A DNA stretch of 64,000 nt from positions 399,461,049 to 399,525,048 of the forward strand of contig OX422211.1 of NCBI GenBank assembly GCA_949130495.1, written 5' to 3'. The notes below the pieces were generated by a model. It worked only from the letters and a program-made list of their open reading frames with translations. It ran no database searches and was not told where the DNA came from. Both the position numbers and the translations under genes were made by a program. Shown one piece after another: positions 1-12,011 of this stretch. This stretch comes from Sambucus nigra (lineage: Eukaryota; Streptophyta; Magnoliopsida; Dipsacales; Adoxaceae). How positions within the stretch are numbered: the stretch's first letter is position 1; each line of letters opens with the position of its first letter.

Positions 1-201
1 TTCCTCGATCAGAACACGAATCTCGAACGACCAGGCAAAATATTTTCTATAATATTATATAATAGGAGGATAACGAATTCTCACAAGAGGAATCAACAAT
101 CCTAATCATAAGGCTCTATATCAAATCGAGAGCAACGCTGAAAGTGTAGTACGTACACACAGATTCCTAAGGACACTAGAACCTGATGCTTTGATACCAT
201 C
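1..201 (-). mobile_element. 5' leader of an old Tekay-like LTR element, cut by the window edge
   Basis: Read on the minus strand, this is the untranslated leader that follows a 5' LTR. It closely matches 8290-8392, the leader of the younger element to the right; both share a stretch about genes-start distance from the primer site that includes AGGACACTAGAACCTGATGC. The rest of the element lies left of the window. No coding sequence is visible here. Confidence 0.75.
188..199 (-). other. Primer-binding site, mutated
   Basis: On the minus strand it reads TGGTATCAAAGC, one base off the initiator-tRNA-Met complement TGGTATCAGAGC used by plant chromoviruses. It lies two bases from the LTR end at 202, the expected spacing. 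Confidence 0.8.
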
Positions 202-2069
202 TGTGACACCCCGCCTAATAAAATATCGGGTGATCAATCCTATACCAATTTAAAACAGGAGTCTCATATGGTTCATTCTTAGCATCACTATCGAAAACCA
301 ATTTAATTACTAATAACCTATTAGGCCAGCGTCAAAATTTTTATTAACTAATATTTTTAAACAAACCATCAAGTAAAACAAACGCACAGTTTATATATGC
401 AAAACTAAAATGAAATAAAATAATCGAACACTCGGTTCAACATAATACAACTAAAACGAATGCCACACTAAAAGGCGGTAAAAGAATAAATTAATATAAT
501 TGGGCTATCGGCCCGAGTGTTTCTACAATACCTCATATATAGATTATAAGGATAAAAGCGTCTACAGTAAACCTGCATGCTTCCACAGCTGATGCAACGA
601 ACATCTGACTCGAAAGAATTTGCATCCAGACGTCCCTGTGTCTATATATATATATAGCAAGAGAGGAAACAAAAATAGAGAAACGGGTCCGAGCTCGAGT
701 TTAAAAATATTTTACTAAGTGCATAAATGCCATATTTTAAAATATGTTTTATCCCATATTTAAATTGGTATCGCACTCCCATGAGATACCCCTCACCTCT
801 CTTCTAATACTGCACACCAATCGCATACCTTATAAACAACCTAGTTAAGCTACCCAGCCTAACTAATCCGCTTCCTGGAATCTTTGAAAATCCCCATGAA
901 CCCATGTACTAAGGGCTAAACTTCTCCCCATTTCCAACACTGCGCTACGGTCGTACGCAGGGCGTCTCGCAAAGCGAAATCGAAACAAGGAACCCCCCGA
1001 TACACTACTACCTGGAAAAGTTGATCATCGAGATCCATTGGCCCCTCCGCACATAACGCATATATATATAGCTCTTACAAATATATACACATATAAATAG
1101 TTCTTACAAGAACCTACAATTCATTTTCATATAAATCCGGATATAATCTACCGGAAGAGGAAACACACCTTATCAGTATTTTCACTTCATATACATATGA
1201 TTACTTTATATGATATTTCATATTCATATACAAGTAATATACTATACACAACAATTATAATAACCATCCCACCGAGTTATAACTCAAGCATGTAGTCTCA
1301 TAGTGCCTATCCAAATCCGGGATTACTCACTATATCACGGTACCAAGCCAGACTTACTCATGATCATGGTAAAAATACACAAGGATGGAGGCGGTCATAT
1401 TTCCTCTACAAGTGGAGTACACACATCGCACTCGAACACAGGATGATATGACCTAAGGATATACCCTCCCTGCTCCTCAAGCCAGGAGATTCACCCACAT
1501 CGCGCAACCTCCCCGGATCGCACTAGAGAAAATATATAATCTGGCTGTTCCAACCCTACGCAAAAATGAAAGCCCGTGGAACCATCCTCTAAGATACAAA
1601 TATACCAATAACACACAGATATATATGTATTCGTATCATATTATATATATTGTAATACCATTGTATATATAATTTGCGTCACTTCTCAAATATATATATG
1701 TCTATAATTGTCAATCTCGTATAGCGACAACCAATAACCCCGAATGTTGCCATTCGTAATAATATTTAAGTATTCGCACACTTAAAATAATATTCCCATA
1801 AGTATTCTCTTACTTAATTATAACTTATACCTTAATCACTTTTTAAGAATTTATATACTCCTCGAATATACCAATTCATACTAATTAAATAATTATACTC
1901 TCAACTTAATTCGATCTTATCGGTACTGTGTTACCTATAACCGCAGTCGCCAACTGACCCTGGATAGCCGCTTATGCATCTCTAGCCCCTATCCTCTATT
2001 GTCATCCTATTCACACCCTAGGATTTATTCCGAACATATAGGCGACATATAATCATATTTTGCACGCGC

Positions 2070-2149
<80 letters not shown>

Positions 2150-2411
2150 CGCACGCTGAAATATTACCTCGAGTGTTACTCGTCACGAACACCTTTAAAT
2201 TAGTAAACCCTTGGATTTAACCTTAAACTAACCCAAGGTATACACCTAACTCCAATAATAGTTTAGAGGTCCTTACACCACATTTTGGAAAACCAAATAT
2301 TTATCTCCATAATTTATTTCGATCTCAAACACCCTCCAGTAATAAAATCATATCAAATCCAAAAAAATCAGAAAAAAACGCGGTCGATGCCCACGCGACC
2401 GTATCGAAAAT
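202..2411 (-). repeat. Old Tekay-like LTR, first part (interrupted)
   Basis: On the minus strand this is the 3' part of a 5' LTR, ending in GGCGGGGTGTCACA next to the primer site. It aligns in order with the LTRs at 2412-6027 and 8393-12,011 but is clearly more diverged. It breaks at 2411 where a younger element is inserted and resumes at 12,012. The two parts total about 3.3 kb, close to the 3.6 kb of the younger LTRs. Confidence 0.75.
2073..2147. repeat. (AT)n microsatellite
   Basis: About 75 bases of uninterrupted AT dinucleotide inside the old LTR. The length may be unstable in assembly. Confidence 0.95.
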
Positions 2412-3139
2412 TGTAACAACCCGCCTAATGGGATACCGGGAGATCACTCCTATATCAAATTAAAACAGGAGTCACATATGGATCATCCTTAGCATCACTG
2501 TCGAAAATCCATTTAATTACTAATATCCTATTAGGCGAGCGTTAAAAACTTTTACTTAACTACTCTTTTTACGATTAAAATAAAACATCCACAAATTAAT
2601 GCGTAAATGAAACTGAAATAAATTAAAATGACCGAACACTCGGTTTAAATATACAACCATATCGAATGCTGTACTGAAAGAATAAATAAATGCAATTGAG
2701 CCATTGGCTCGAATGTTTATACAGTACCTCCTATCTAGAGTACAAGGATGGAAACGACTATCAAAAACCTGCACGCATCCACAGCTACTGCAGCTGACGT
2801 CTGACTCGAAGGAATTTCCATCCAGGCGTCCCTGTGTCTGGACACTTATGTATATATATAATATAGCAAGAAAGGAAAAGTAGATAAACGGGTCAGTGCC
2901 CGAATTTTGAAAATATTTTGCATGTGCATAAATGCCTTATTATTTTGAAAAAGGTTTTAACTCATATTTAAGTTTGGTATCGCACTCCCATGAGATACCC
3001 CTCACCTCTCCGCTAATAGTGCACTCCTAGCGCATCTATCTAGAACATTCTAGTCAAGCTACCCTGCTAAACTAGTCTATCACCCCACCATTATCTACCC
3101 TAGATAGTCCAAGTAATGTACTAAGGGCTAAGCTTCACC

Positions 3140-3450
3140 CCAGTCTCAACGCTATGCCATGTTCGTGCGTGGGGTGTCTCGCAAAGCGAAATCCAAACAA
3201 GGAACCCCCCCGATACACTACTACGCGGCACGGTCGATAGTCGAGATCCGCCAGTCCCTATGTACAGAAAGATATATAATAATATATATACCATAAGAAT
3301 TAATAATATAAGAGCACTAAGGATTAAACTTCTCCCCAGTCTCAACACACTGCCATATTCGTGCGTGGGGTGTCTCGCGAAGCGAAATCCAAACAAGGAA
3401 CCCCCCCGATACACTACTATGCGGCAAGGTCGATCGTCGGGATCCATTAG
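3140..3450 (-). repeat. Two copies of the conserved hairpin block in the LTR
   Basis: Two direct copies, about 3150-3250 and 3350-3450, of a block of about 75-90 bp. Each carries the short hairpin TCGCAAAGCGA or TCGCGAAGCGA, followed by AAATCCAAACAAGGAACCCC. Related copies sit at about 940-1040, 6567-6670, 7100-7205, 9130-9430 and, inverted, 61,110-61,225. The hairpin is inside U3/R-like LTR sequence. Its role is unknown. Confidence 0.8.
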
Positions 3451-3581
3451 ACCCTCGGTACTCGATTCATCCATATATACATAATCATATTTTACCATAA
3501 CCATCCGGATCTATCTCCCGGACTAGGGATTTATATACAAGTATTTATTAATACTTTTCATTTTCTCAAAACTTCCCATTT

Positions 3582-3905
3582 CCCTTTTTATACTCAGGAA
3601 ATGTAAATATAAAAGCCAATTCATTATCATGAATTGCTTTACCAAATCATATACCTTTTAAAAGCCAGTTTTATCATCATAAAAATGCTTTTCTTTTATA
3701 TATCATCCCATTTCCCTTTTTATACTCAGGAAATGTACCCAAAGCCATTTTCATTATCATGAAAATGCTTTGATCAAATCATGCTTTCACATCCCTTCTT
3801 CCATCCGGGAGTGTTACCGAAGCCAAACCTTTATCCCATTTCCCTTTTTATACTCAGGAAATGTAAATTAAAGCCAATTTATTATCATAAATTGCTTTAA
3901 TAAAA
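3582..3905. repeat. Imperfect tandem repeats in the LTR
   Basis: Three imperfect units, each with CCCATTTCCCTTTTTATACT followed by CAGGAAATGTA and a short inverted pair around ATTATCAT (for example 3625-3645 and 3740-3765). The spacing is irregular, about 130-145 bp. The same array is in the other LTR at 9562-9885. Confidence 0.75.
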
Positions 3906-4665
3906 CTAAGACCGCCCCTCCGGGTTTCCCCACTGGACGCGCTCCTAAATGGCTATCATCTTCCAGGGCCTATCTATACAAGACAACCTGGGAACCTACC
4001 AACGTCGGGAAGCGGCCATATTGCCTGCGGGAAAGTCAAGACCACACCCGGAATCCCCTAACCAGCGCAGTAATACAAATGCCCATATGGCCTAGGGACT
4101 ATATCCAACATGCTCAACAGCCAGGAAGGCTTCCCCACAACGCGCGCGACTTCCCTTATGATAGCGATTTAGGGAGGTGTGTAACCATAATTTATCAATT
4201 ATGAAAATCATTTATCTTTCCATTTTGAAAATATTCATTTATATTTTCAAAATCATTTACATCATATCATATATATACTTTATTCACATAATATATATAC
4301 ATACCATATAGTCCTCCTAGAATATATAAACGGCCATAATGGCCTATATCGTCTAGCGATGACCAATAATCCCAAAGATTCCCTCCAGGAATCATAATCA
4401 TGCATTCATATAAGCACGATACTAAACCCAAAGTATTTTCTTACTTTAACAAGTAATATATACTAAAACCCCATCTATGGATTCATTTGGATATCGCCAA
4501 TTATACCAATTCACTCTAAGTGAATATACACATATATAAATTTCCAAATCCTCAAGTCCTTTAGGACATAACCCTCCATAATTTCTAATTTGGAAGGGCC
4601 TTAGACATTAAACTCAAAAAGGAGAAATAATCCTAATCTCCAAAATCTTGGGCTGAAAACAGGGC

Positions 4666-4786
4666 ACCGGTTGACCGGTCCTAGACCCCCGGTCGACCGC
4701 GGGTTGCAAATAAGCCTACGAAACAAAGCAGTAGGCTCTTTCTTCTTGACGCGGTCGACCGGCCATAGGGGCGCGGTCGACCGGTC
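4666..4786. repeat. Cluster of four GGTCGACC palindromes
   Basis: Four copies of a palindrome, at 4666-4680 (mutated), 4689-4699, 4751-4764 and 4773-4786; the last two read GCGGTCGACCGG. The cluster is GC-rich in an AT-rich LTR and lies about 1.24 kb from the LTR 5' end. The other LTR has the same cluster at about 10,646-10,766. Confidence 0.85.
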
Positions 4787-6027
4787 ACACCAGGTCTCAA
4801 AACCCAAATCCTTAAGTCCCTTATCCAACAATCCAAATTCATTTTCGGGGTTTCTAAACTACCCCAAAAATTATCCCGAACATCTACGACATTAATTCTA
4901 GCCATAAATTTTCCAATTCCCGATTTGATTTCCGAGTTGATAATTTCAACCCGGAGCTGTCATCTTGTAAAAATCATATCAAATCGTAGAAAAATCAGAA
5001 AATTACGCGGTCAGCGCCCTCGCGACCGTATCGAAAAGATCTACAACTTTTGTGTTTTGGCCGAAATCTAAATCAATTCTTTTCCTAGCCAAAAAGGCCC
5101 CCTAAGGTGACGGGTTTACTATTCAGCACCTTCTTCAAGAAGGTTTCGGCCATTAAAGCTTCTCCCAAGCTTTTGTCACCTCACCCAACGTCCTACAACC
5201 TCAACCAACTACAAATACACATATATTAAGGGTTATAAACATCCTAGAACCCAAAACCACCAATTAATTTAGGTTAAAACCTAAGTTCCATAAATTGAAA
5301 TATTATTTGGGGTTTAATTGTTTTAACTCCCAAAAACCCGTTTCATCCACGATAACCCACCCCAAAACCATTAGGGTTTGTTTATACCAAACTACGGTAT
5401 GAGATATTTATGCCAAAAGATAAATAAAGCAAGTAAACCCTTGCCTCGTGGATAAAATCCGACGACCTCGAGTCGAATCCGGCGGAGTTTGCCTGAGATC
5501 TCCATTTCTCCTCCTCTTTCTCCTTCCTCTCTCTCTTTTCTTTCTTTCCTTTCTCTCTTTCTTCTTTTCTTCCCCTTTCTCCCTCTTTAAATAAGAAGAA
5601 AAGGGTTTTAAATCCTTAAAACCCAAAAACGACTCGTTTACCCAATTACGAGTTACTTTTACCACTAAAATTATTCGAAACTCATTTTCGACAATCGGAC
5701 ACTCTTTTCCAACTATCTCGGCCATTCCGAGAATTATGGCGCAGTCGAAATTCCCATCTGAGATACTTGACTGCAAATCACTATTCCAACCCAAAATAAA
5801 TAAATGCGGGGTTTTCAATTAAAAATCTTACCTCGTGTCGCTTTACTCAACGACGACATATAATTAAAATATTTCGACCTATATAGTCCCAAAAATAATT
5901 ACAGCACCCATCGAAAATCATTCAATCCTCGAAAATCCCAAAAATTATTATTTAGGAAAATTCCCCAAATTCCAATTTATATCCAATTATGGAATTTAAT
6001 GGTCTCCAAAAAGGACGGGTTGTTACA

Positions 6028-6040
6028 TACCCCCCCTTAC
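6028..6040 (-). other. Polypurine tract
   Basis: Read on the minus strand, GTAAGGGGGGGTA lies immediately before the 3' LTR start TGTAACAACCC. This is where plus-strand DNA synthesis would be primed. Confidence 0.85.
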
Positions 6041-6566
6041 AACGGAATTTCGTCCTCGAAATTCAGATACGACGTACACCACCAATCTTAGGATCACTCC
6101 AAATCCTAATACCTCAAGGGAAACAATACTAACCCAACGGTTCCCAACCATATGCTACACGACTATCACGATCGCAAAGTGACTCTTATACGTCACATAA
6201 TACCCATCATCTATAATGCCTAACGGCATGAATTTCAACCTTATATACTACGCCCATTCTATTTCAGGCGGTATATAAACCAACTTACCGAGGTGCCCAT
6301 ACACCTTTCTAACTTGTGCACATCTGCACATATATAGTGAACGTCAGACACGTAACACTCGCTCCCAATAAGGGTCTCCTTTCCTCGGTGTAATGCTCAT
6401 CTATGGGTCCTCCCAACCCGTGAAATCAATTCTCCTAACCTCGGCGCCACTAACTCTAGCGAATCTACATCCTACTAATGCTACGGTCTAAGCGTTACCC
6501 TACTTACGCGAAACTAATATAATCCTAAGTATGTCCCTAGTGCCCAAGGCCTCTCTCAACTCCCGA

Positions 6567-6670
6567 CAATTGCTTGGTTTCATGCGTGGGACGTCTCGCC
6601 GAGGCGAAATCCAAACAATGAACCCTCCCATTACACTACTCCCTCGCATCGTCGGTCATCGAGATGTAAC
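6567..6670 (-). repeat. Hairpin block, internal copy 1
   Basis: This copy carries TCGCCGAGGCGA, where the stem is extended by one matched pair compared with the LTR copies. It is followed by AAATCCAAACAATGAACCCT and ACACTACT, as in the LTR copies. Confidence 0.75.
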
Positions 6671-7099
6671 GGCCCAAGACACACCAGCGGGACATCCTAA
6701 ATCCTACTTGGCTAGCCTATGAACGCATTCCTACTATCTTATCCTTCCGCCCATACAGAAGGAAACCTAATCCATCGAAGTGCCCACTTTTTGTAGAAAG
6801 TGTCACGAACATAATACCCAAATTATATCTCCTCAAAATTTGCCTTTTCATTAAGGCTGGTTATATTCCTCAACCCAATTTCTCCAAATTTGCCTTCTTA
6901 TTAAGGCAGGGATATCATCCTCAAATCAAATTCTCTAAGTCCCACTCCACCCAACTACTTGTGGTGAGAGGACCAATTTAGTGCTTTTCCATAGCACAAT
7001 ATTTCCATAAACATACCATCATCACAGGGCTCGTAGTCTATAGTGGTTCATCCACACTATAAGACTAACCCACATCCTTGCATCCAATAACATCTCTCC

Positions 7100-7205
7100 A
7101 TGCCCGACGCCGTTAAGAATCATGTGTGGAGTGTCTCGCAAAGTGAAATCCAAACAAGGAACCCCTCCACACATTAACACTTGACTTCGTCGGTCACGGA
7201 GTCCC
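7100..7205 (-). repeat. Hairpin block, internal copy 2
   Basis: This copy carries TCGCAAAGTGA, so one stem pair becomes G-U but the fold remains possible. It is followed by AAATCCAAACAAGGAACCCC. Confidence 0.75.
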
Positions 7206-8378
7206 GTTATTTCAGACATGCAACCAGGATAATCCTATCCCTAAACAACAAAAGGTGGTATGAACTCCTATCTCTAACTAAGAGTCACACTACCCAGCGC
7301 TCGCACTATTTCTAAGTCCTTGCGCAAACCGGTACTGAGCTAAACCTTACAGCTCAACAATAATCCTGTGGGCCTTAAATTATATCTATAAGGTTGCCAC
7401 ATATACCAACCAAAATAAGGAAGCCTCTGCTCATCGAGGTTCCATCAATCCATAATAATAAAGGTGAACTCAACCTTTATCAAGGTGAGACACCACAATA
7501 ACAACCTGTTCCCTCGAGGAACCATGGACACGATAGTCTTGCCACCATTAGCCTGCTATCGCTCCGAAAATACCAATAACATAATATAATCACCATAATA
7601 CCATACTCGTATAGACATATAAAACGAGTATCACAACCCAGATATATATATACATATACATATATATACACAATATAACAACACCCGTCTCTATGGCGAA
7701 TGAAGGAAAATAAGATTCCGCTATTGCGGAAAAACACATAAACACACATGATATTATGTTATCGTGACCGCCATAACTCAAATTACACACACGAATCCAG
7801 GGCTAACTAATACCGCGACTTTATCTAGTCACGCCAAATATACCTCCTCAATTGAGGTAAAACTCATAACAACATCTTCGCCTTTATTCACTGTCGGCCT
7901 CTAGCCGAACATTATGTGAATAACCCAAAACAGCATTCTTCTCATTCATGCTGAATCATGGGGACTCACGGTTATAACTATCCATAAGATCCCGTTCGAA
8001 CCCTAAATTTCAATGAGGAATTCGACTTTAGCACCACTCTCTACTAGAGTGGTACTGCGGTAATCCTAACTACCATTATTTAGTAGTCGCCGCCAAAATC
8101 CTTAACAATTACCATAAGGAGAGTGACCTCTACTAAGGGCCTCATCCTAACCTTCTACCAGCTGCTCCATCTAAGCCTCACCTCCTGCTACCATCCAAGC
8201 TCCGCACACGATTCTCAAACGAGCGCGCAAAAGATTTCTATAATCTCATAATATGGCAGGAGAACAAAATCTCACAATAGAAATCAACAATCCTAGTCCT
8301 GAGGCTTTATAACAAATCGAGAGCAACGCTGAAAGCGTAGTACGTCCGCACAGATTCCTAAGGACACTAGAACCTGAT

Positions 8379-8390
8379 GCTCTGATACCA
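8379..8390 (-). other. Primer-binding site (initiator tRNA-Met type)
   Basis: The minus strand reads TGGTATCAGAGC exactly, two bases after the 5' LTR ends at 8393. Confidence 0.93.
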
Positions 8391-9129
8391 TCTGTAACAA
8401 CCCGCCTAATGGGATACCGGGCGATCACTCCTATATCAAATTAAAACAGGAGTCACATATGGATCATCCTTAGCATCACTGTCGAAAATCCATTTAATTA
8501 CTAATATCCTATTAGGCGAGCGTTAAAAACTTTTACTTAACTACTCTTTTTACGATTAAAATAAAACATCCACAAGTTAATGCGTAAATTAAACTGAAAT
8601 AAATTAAAATGACCGAACACTCGGTTTAAATATACAACCATATGAATGCTGTACTGAAAGAATAAATAAATGCAATTGAGCCATTGGCTCGAATGTTTAT
8701 ACAGTACCTCCTATCTAGAGTACAAGGATGGAAGTGGCTATGAAAAACCTGCACGCATCCACAGCTGCTGCAGCTGACGTCTGACTCGAAGGAATTTTCA
8801 TCCAGGCGTCCCTGTGTTTGGACACCTATGTATATATATAATATAGCAAGAAAGGAAAAGTAGATAAACGGGTCAGAGCCCGAATTTTGAAAATATTTTG
8901 CAAGTGCATAAATGCCTTATTATTTTGAAAAAGGTTTTAACTCATATTTAAGTTTGGTATCGCACTCCCATGAGATACCCCTCACCTCTCCGCTAATAGT
9001 TCACTCCTAGCGCATCTATCTAGAACATTCTAGTCAAGCTACCCTGCTAAACTAGTCTATCACCCCACCACTATCTACCCTAGATAGTCCAAGTAATGTA
9101 CTAAGGGCTTAGCTTCACCCCAGTCTCAA

Positions 9130-9430
9130 CGCTATGCCATGTTCGTGCGTGGGGTGTCTCGCAAAGCGAAATCCAAACAAGGAACCCCCCCGATACACTA
9201 CTACGCGGCACGGTCGATAGTCGAGATCCGCCAGTCCCTAAGTGCAGAAAGATATATAATAATATATATACCATAAGAATTAATAATATAAGAGCACTAA
9301 GGATTAAACTTCTCCTCAGTCTCAACACACTGCCATATTCGTGTGTGGGGTGTCTCGCGAAGCGAAATCCAAACAGGGAACCCCCCCGATACACTACTAT
9401 GCGGCAAGGTCGATCGTTGGGATCCATTAG
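9130..9430 (-). repeat. Two copies of the hairpin block in the 5' LTR
   Basis: Same arrangement as 3140-3450 in the other LTR, with TCGCAAAGCGA in the first copy and TCGCGAAGCGA in the second. Confidence 0.8.
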
Positions 9431-9561
9431 ACCCTCGGTACTCGATTCATCCATATATACATAATCATATTTTACCATAACCATCCGGATCTATCTCCCG
9501 GAGTGAGGATTTATATACAAGTATTTATTAATACTTTTCATTTTCTCAAAACTTCCCATAT

Positions 9562-9885
9562 CCCTTTTTATACTCAGGAAATGTAAATATAAAAGCCAAT
9601 TCATTATCATGAATTGGTTTACCAAATCATTTACCTTTTAAAAGCCAGTTTTATTATCATAAAAATGCTTTTCCTTTATATATCATCCCATTTCCCTTTT
9701 TATACTCAGGAAATGTACCCAAAGCCATTTTCATTATCATGAAAATGCTTTGATCAAATCATGCTTCCACATCCCTTCTTCCATCCGGGAGTGTTACCGA
9801 AGCCAAACCTTTATCCCATTTCCCCTTTTATACTCAGGAAATGTAAATTAAAGCCAATTTATTATCATAAATTGCTTTAATAAAA
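9562..9885. repeat. Imperfect tandem repeats in the 5' LTR
   Basis: Counterpart of 3582-3905. Units share TTTATACTCAGGAAATGTA. Confidence 0.75.
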
Positions 9886-12011
9886 CTATGACCGCCCCTC
9901 CGGGTTTCCCCACTGGACGCGCCCCTAAATGGCTATCATCTTCCAGGTCCTATCTATACAAGACAACCTGGGAACCTACCAACGTCGGGAAGCGGCCATA
10001 CTGCCTGCGGGAAAGTCAGGACCACACCCGGAATCCCCTAACCAGCGCAGTAATACAAATGCCCATATGGCCTAGGGACTATATCCAACCTGATCAACAG
10101 CCAGGTAGGCTTCACCACAACGCGCGCGACTTCCCTTATGATAGCGATTTAGGGAGGTGTGTAACCATAATTTATCAATTATGAAAATCATTTATATTTC
10201 CATTTTGAAAATATTCATTTATATTTTCAAAATCATTTACATCATATCATATATATACTTTATTCACATAATATATATACATACCATATAGTCCTCCTAG
10301 AATATATAAACGACCATAATGGCCTATATGGTCTAGCGATGACCAATAATTCCAAAGATTCCCTCCAGGAATCATAATCATGCATTCATATAAGCATGAT
10401 ACTAAACCCAAAGTATTTTCTTACTTTAACAAGTAATATATACTAAAATCCCCTTTATGGATTCATTTGGATATCTCCAATTATACCAATTCACTCTAAG
10501 TGAATATACACATATATAAATTCCCAAATCCTCAAGTCCTTTACGACATAACCCTCTATAATTTCTAATTTGGAAGGCCCTTAAACATTAAACTCAAAAA
10601 GGAGAAATAATCCTAATCTCCAAAATCTTGGGCTGAAAACAGGGCACCGGTCGACCGGTCCTAGACCCCCGGTCGACCGCGGGTTGCAAATAAGCCTACG
10701 AAACAAAGCAGTAGGCTCTTTCTTCTTGACGCGATCGACCGGCCATAGGGGCGCGGTCGACCGGTCACACCAGGTCTCAAAACCAAAATCCTTAAGTCCC
10801 TTATCCAACAACCCAAATTCATTTTCGGGGTTTCTAAACTACCCCAAAAATTATCCCGAACATCTACGACATTAATTCTAGCCTTAAATTTTCCGATTCC
10901 CGATTTGATTTCCGAGTTGATAATTTCAACCCGGAGCTGTCATCTTGTAAAAATCATTTCAAATCGTAGAAAAATCAGAAAATTACCCGGTCGGCACCCA
11001 CGCGACCGTATCGAAAAGATCTACAACTTTTGTGTTTTGGCCGAAAGCTAAATCAATTCTTTTCCTGGCCAAAAAGGCCCCCTAAGGTGACGGGTTTACT
11101 ATTCATCACCTTCTTCAAGAAGGTTTCGGCCATTAAAGCTTCTCCCAAGCTTTTGTCACCTCACCCAACGTCCTACAACCTCAACCAACTACAAATACAC
11201 ATATATTAAGGGTTCTAAACATCCTAGAACCCAAAACCACCAATTAATTTAGGTTAAAACGTAAGTTCCATAAATTGAAATATTATTTGAGGTTTAATTG
11301 TTTTAACTCCCAAAAACCCGTTTTATCCACGATAACCCACCCCAAAACCATTAGGATTTGTTTATACCAAACTACGGTATGAGATATTTATGCAAAAAGA
11401 TAAATAAAGCAAGTAAACACTTGCCTCATGGATAAAATCCGACGACCTCGAGTCGATTCTGGCGGAGTTTGCCCGAGCTCTCCATTTCTCCTCCTCTTTC
11501 TCCTTCCTATCTATCTTCTCTCTCTTTTCTTTCTTTCCTTTCTCTCTTTCTTCTTTTCTTCCCCTTTCTCCCTCTTTAAATAAGAAGAAAAGGGTTTTAA
11601 AGCCTTAAAACCCAAAAACGACTCGTTTACCCAATTACGAGTTACTTTTACCACTAAAATTATCCGAAACTCATTTTCGACAATCGGACACTCCTTTCCG
11701 ACTATCTCGGTCATTCCGAGAATTATGGTCAAAATTTCCATCCGAGGTACTTGACCGCAAATCACTATTCCAATCCAAAATAAATAAATGCGGGTTTTCC
11801 AATTAAAAATCTGACCTCGTGTCGCTTTACTCAACGACGACATATAATTAAAATATTTCGACCTATATAGTCCCAAAAATAATTACAGCACCCATCGAAA
11901 ATCATTCAATCCTCGAAAATCCCAAAAATTACTATTTAGGAAAATTCCCCAAATTCTAATTTATATCCAATTATTGAATTTAATGGTCTCCAAAAAGGAT
12001 GGGTTGTTACA

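Larger units (their letters stand above)
2412..6027 (-). repeat. 3' LTR of the non-autonomous Tekay-type element
   Basis: Partner of 8393-12,011. Small substitutions are scattered along it, for example around 2750-2760, 2800-2810 and 3480-3520. Minus-strand reading frames of 127 and 76 codons inside it are frames through the LTR's own repeats; they occur again in the other LTR and resemble no protein family. Confidence 0.9.
6028..8392 (-). mobile_element. Short interior of the non-autonomous element
   Basis: 2365 bp between the LTRs, with no long reading frame on the minus strand. At 6037-6066 (minus) nine codons plus stop read LNFEDEIPL, which resembles the conserved end of Tekay pol proteins ahead of the polypurine tract. 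I take it as a relic showing descent from a coding Tekay element by internal loss. The interior also carries two copies of the hairpin block (6567-6670 and 7100-7205) and a repeated phrase containing AAATTTGCCTT (about 6835-6930). Confidence 0.65.
2412..12011 (-). mobile_element. Non-autonomous Tekay-type LTR retrotransposon
   Basis: A complete 9.6-kb element on the minus strand, with two LTRs of 3616 and 3619 bp that look about 97-98% alike by eye. LTR ends are TGTAACAACCC and GGGTTGTTACA. The 5-bp target duplication AAAAT is perfect (2407-2411 and 12,012-12,016). The primer site (8379-8390) and polypurine tract (6028-6040) lie at the correct LTR edges. The interior is only 2365 bp, with no gag, protease, reverse transcriptase or integrase that I can see, so the element would need proteins supplied in trans. 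The termini, primer site and a relic of the pol C-terminus place it with Tekay chromoviruses. It inserted in the same orientation into an older LTR of its own broad family. Confidence 0.88.
8393..12011 (-). repeat. 5' LTR of the non-autonomous Tekay-type element
   Basis: Partner of 2412-6027. It should hold the promoter and transcription start on the minus strand, but I could not pick a convincing TATA box in this AT-rich sequence. It repeats the features of the other LTR: hairpin blocks at 9130-9430, tandem repeats at 9562-9885 and the GGTCGACC cluster at about 10,646-10,766, where one palindrome has decayed to GCGATCGACCGG. Confidence 0.9.

Noticed and set aside
3121..3504. 127-codon minus-strand frame, repeated at 9101-9484
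   Set aside because: It lies within the LTRs, is made of the hairpin block and its direct repeat, and has no relation to any protein. The duplication reflects the LTR pair, not a conserved gene.
4601..4905. 74-76-codon frames on both strands around the GGTCGACC cluster
   Set aside because: They are open because the palindromic cluster is GC-rich. The two LTR copies differ by changes that do not respect codons.
2412..12011. Simple tandem duplication of a 3.6-kb segment
   Set aside because: The two copies have TG-CA ends, a primer site, a polypurine tract and AAAAT target duplications, so they are LTRs of one element.
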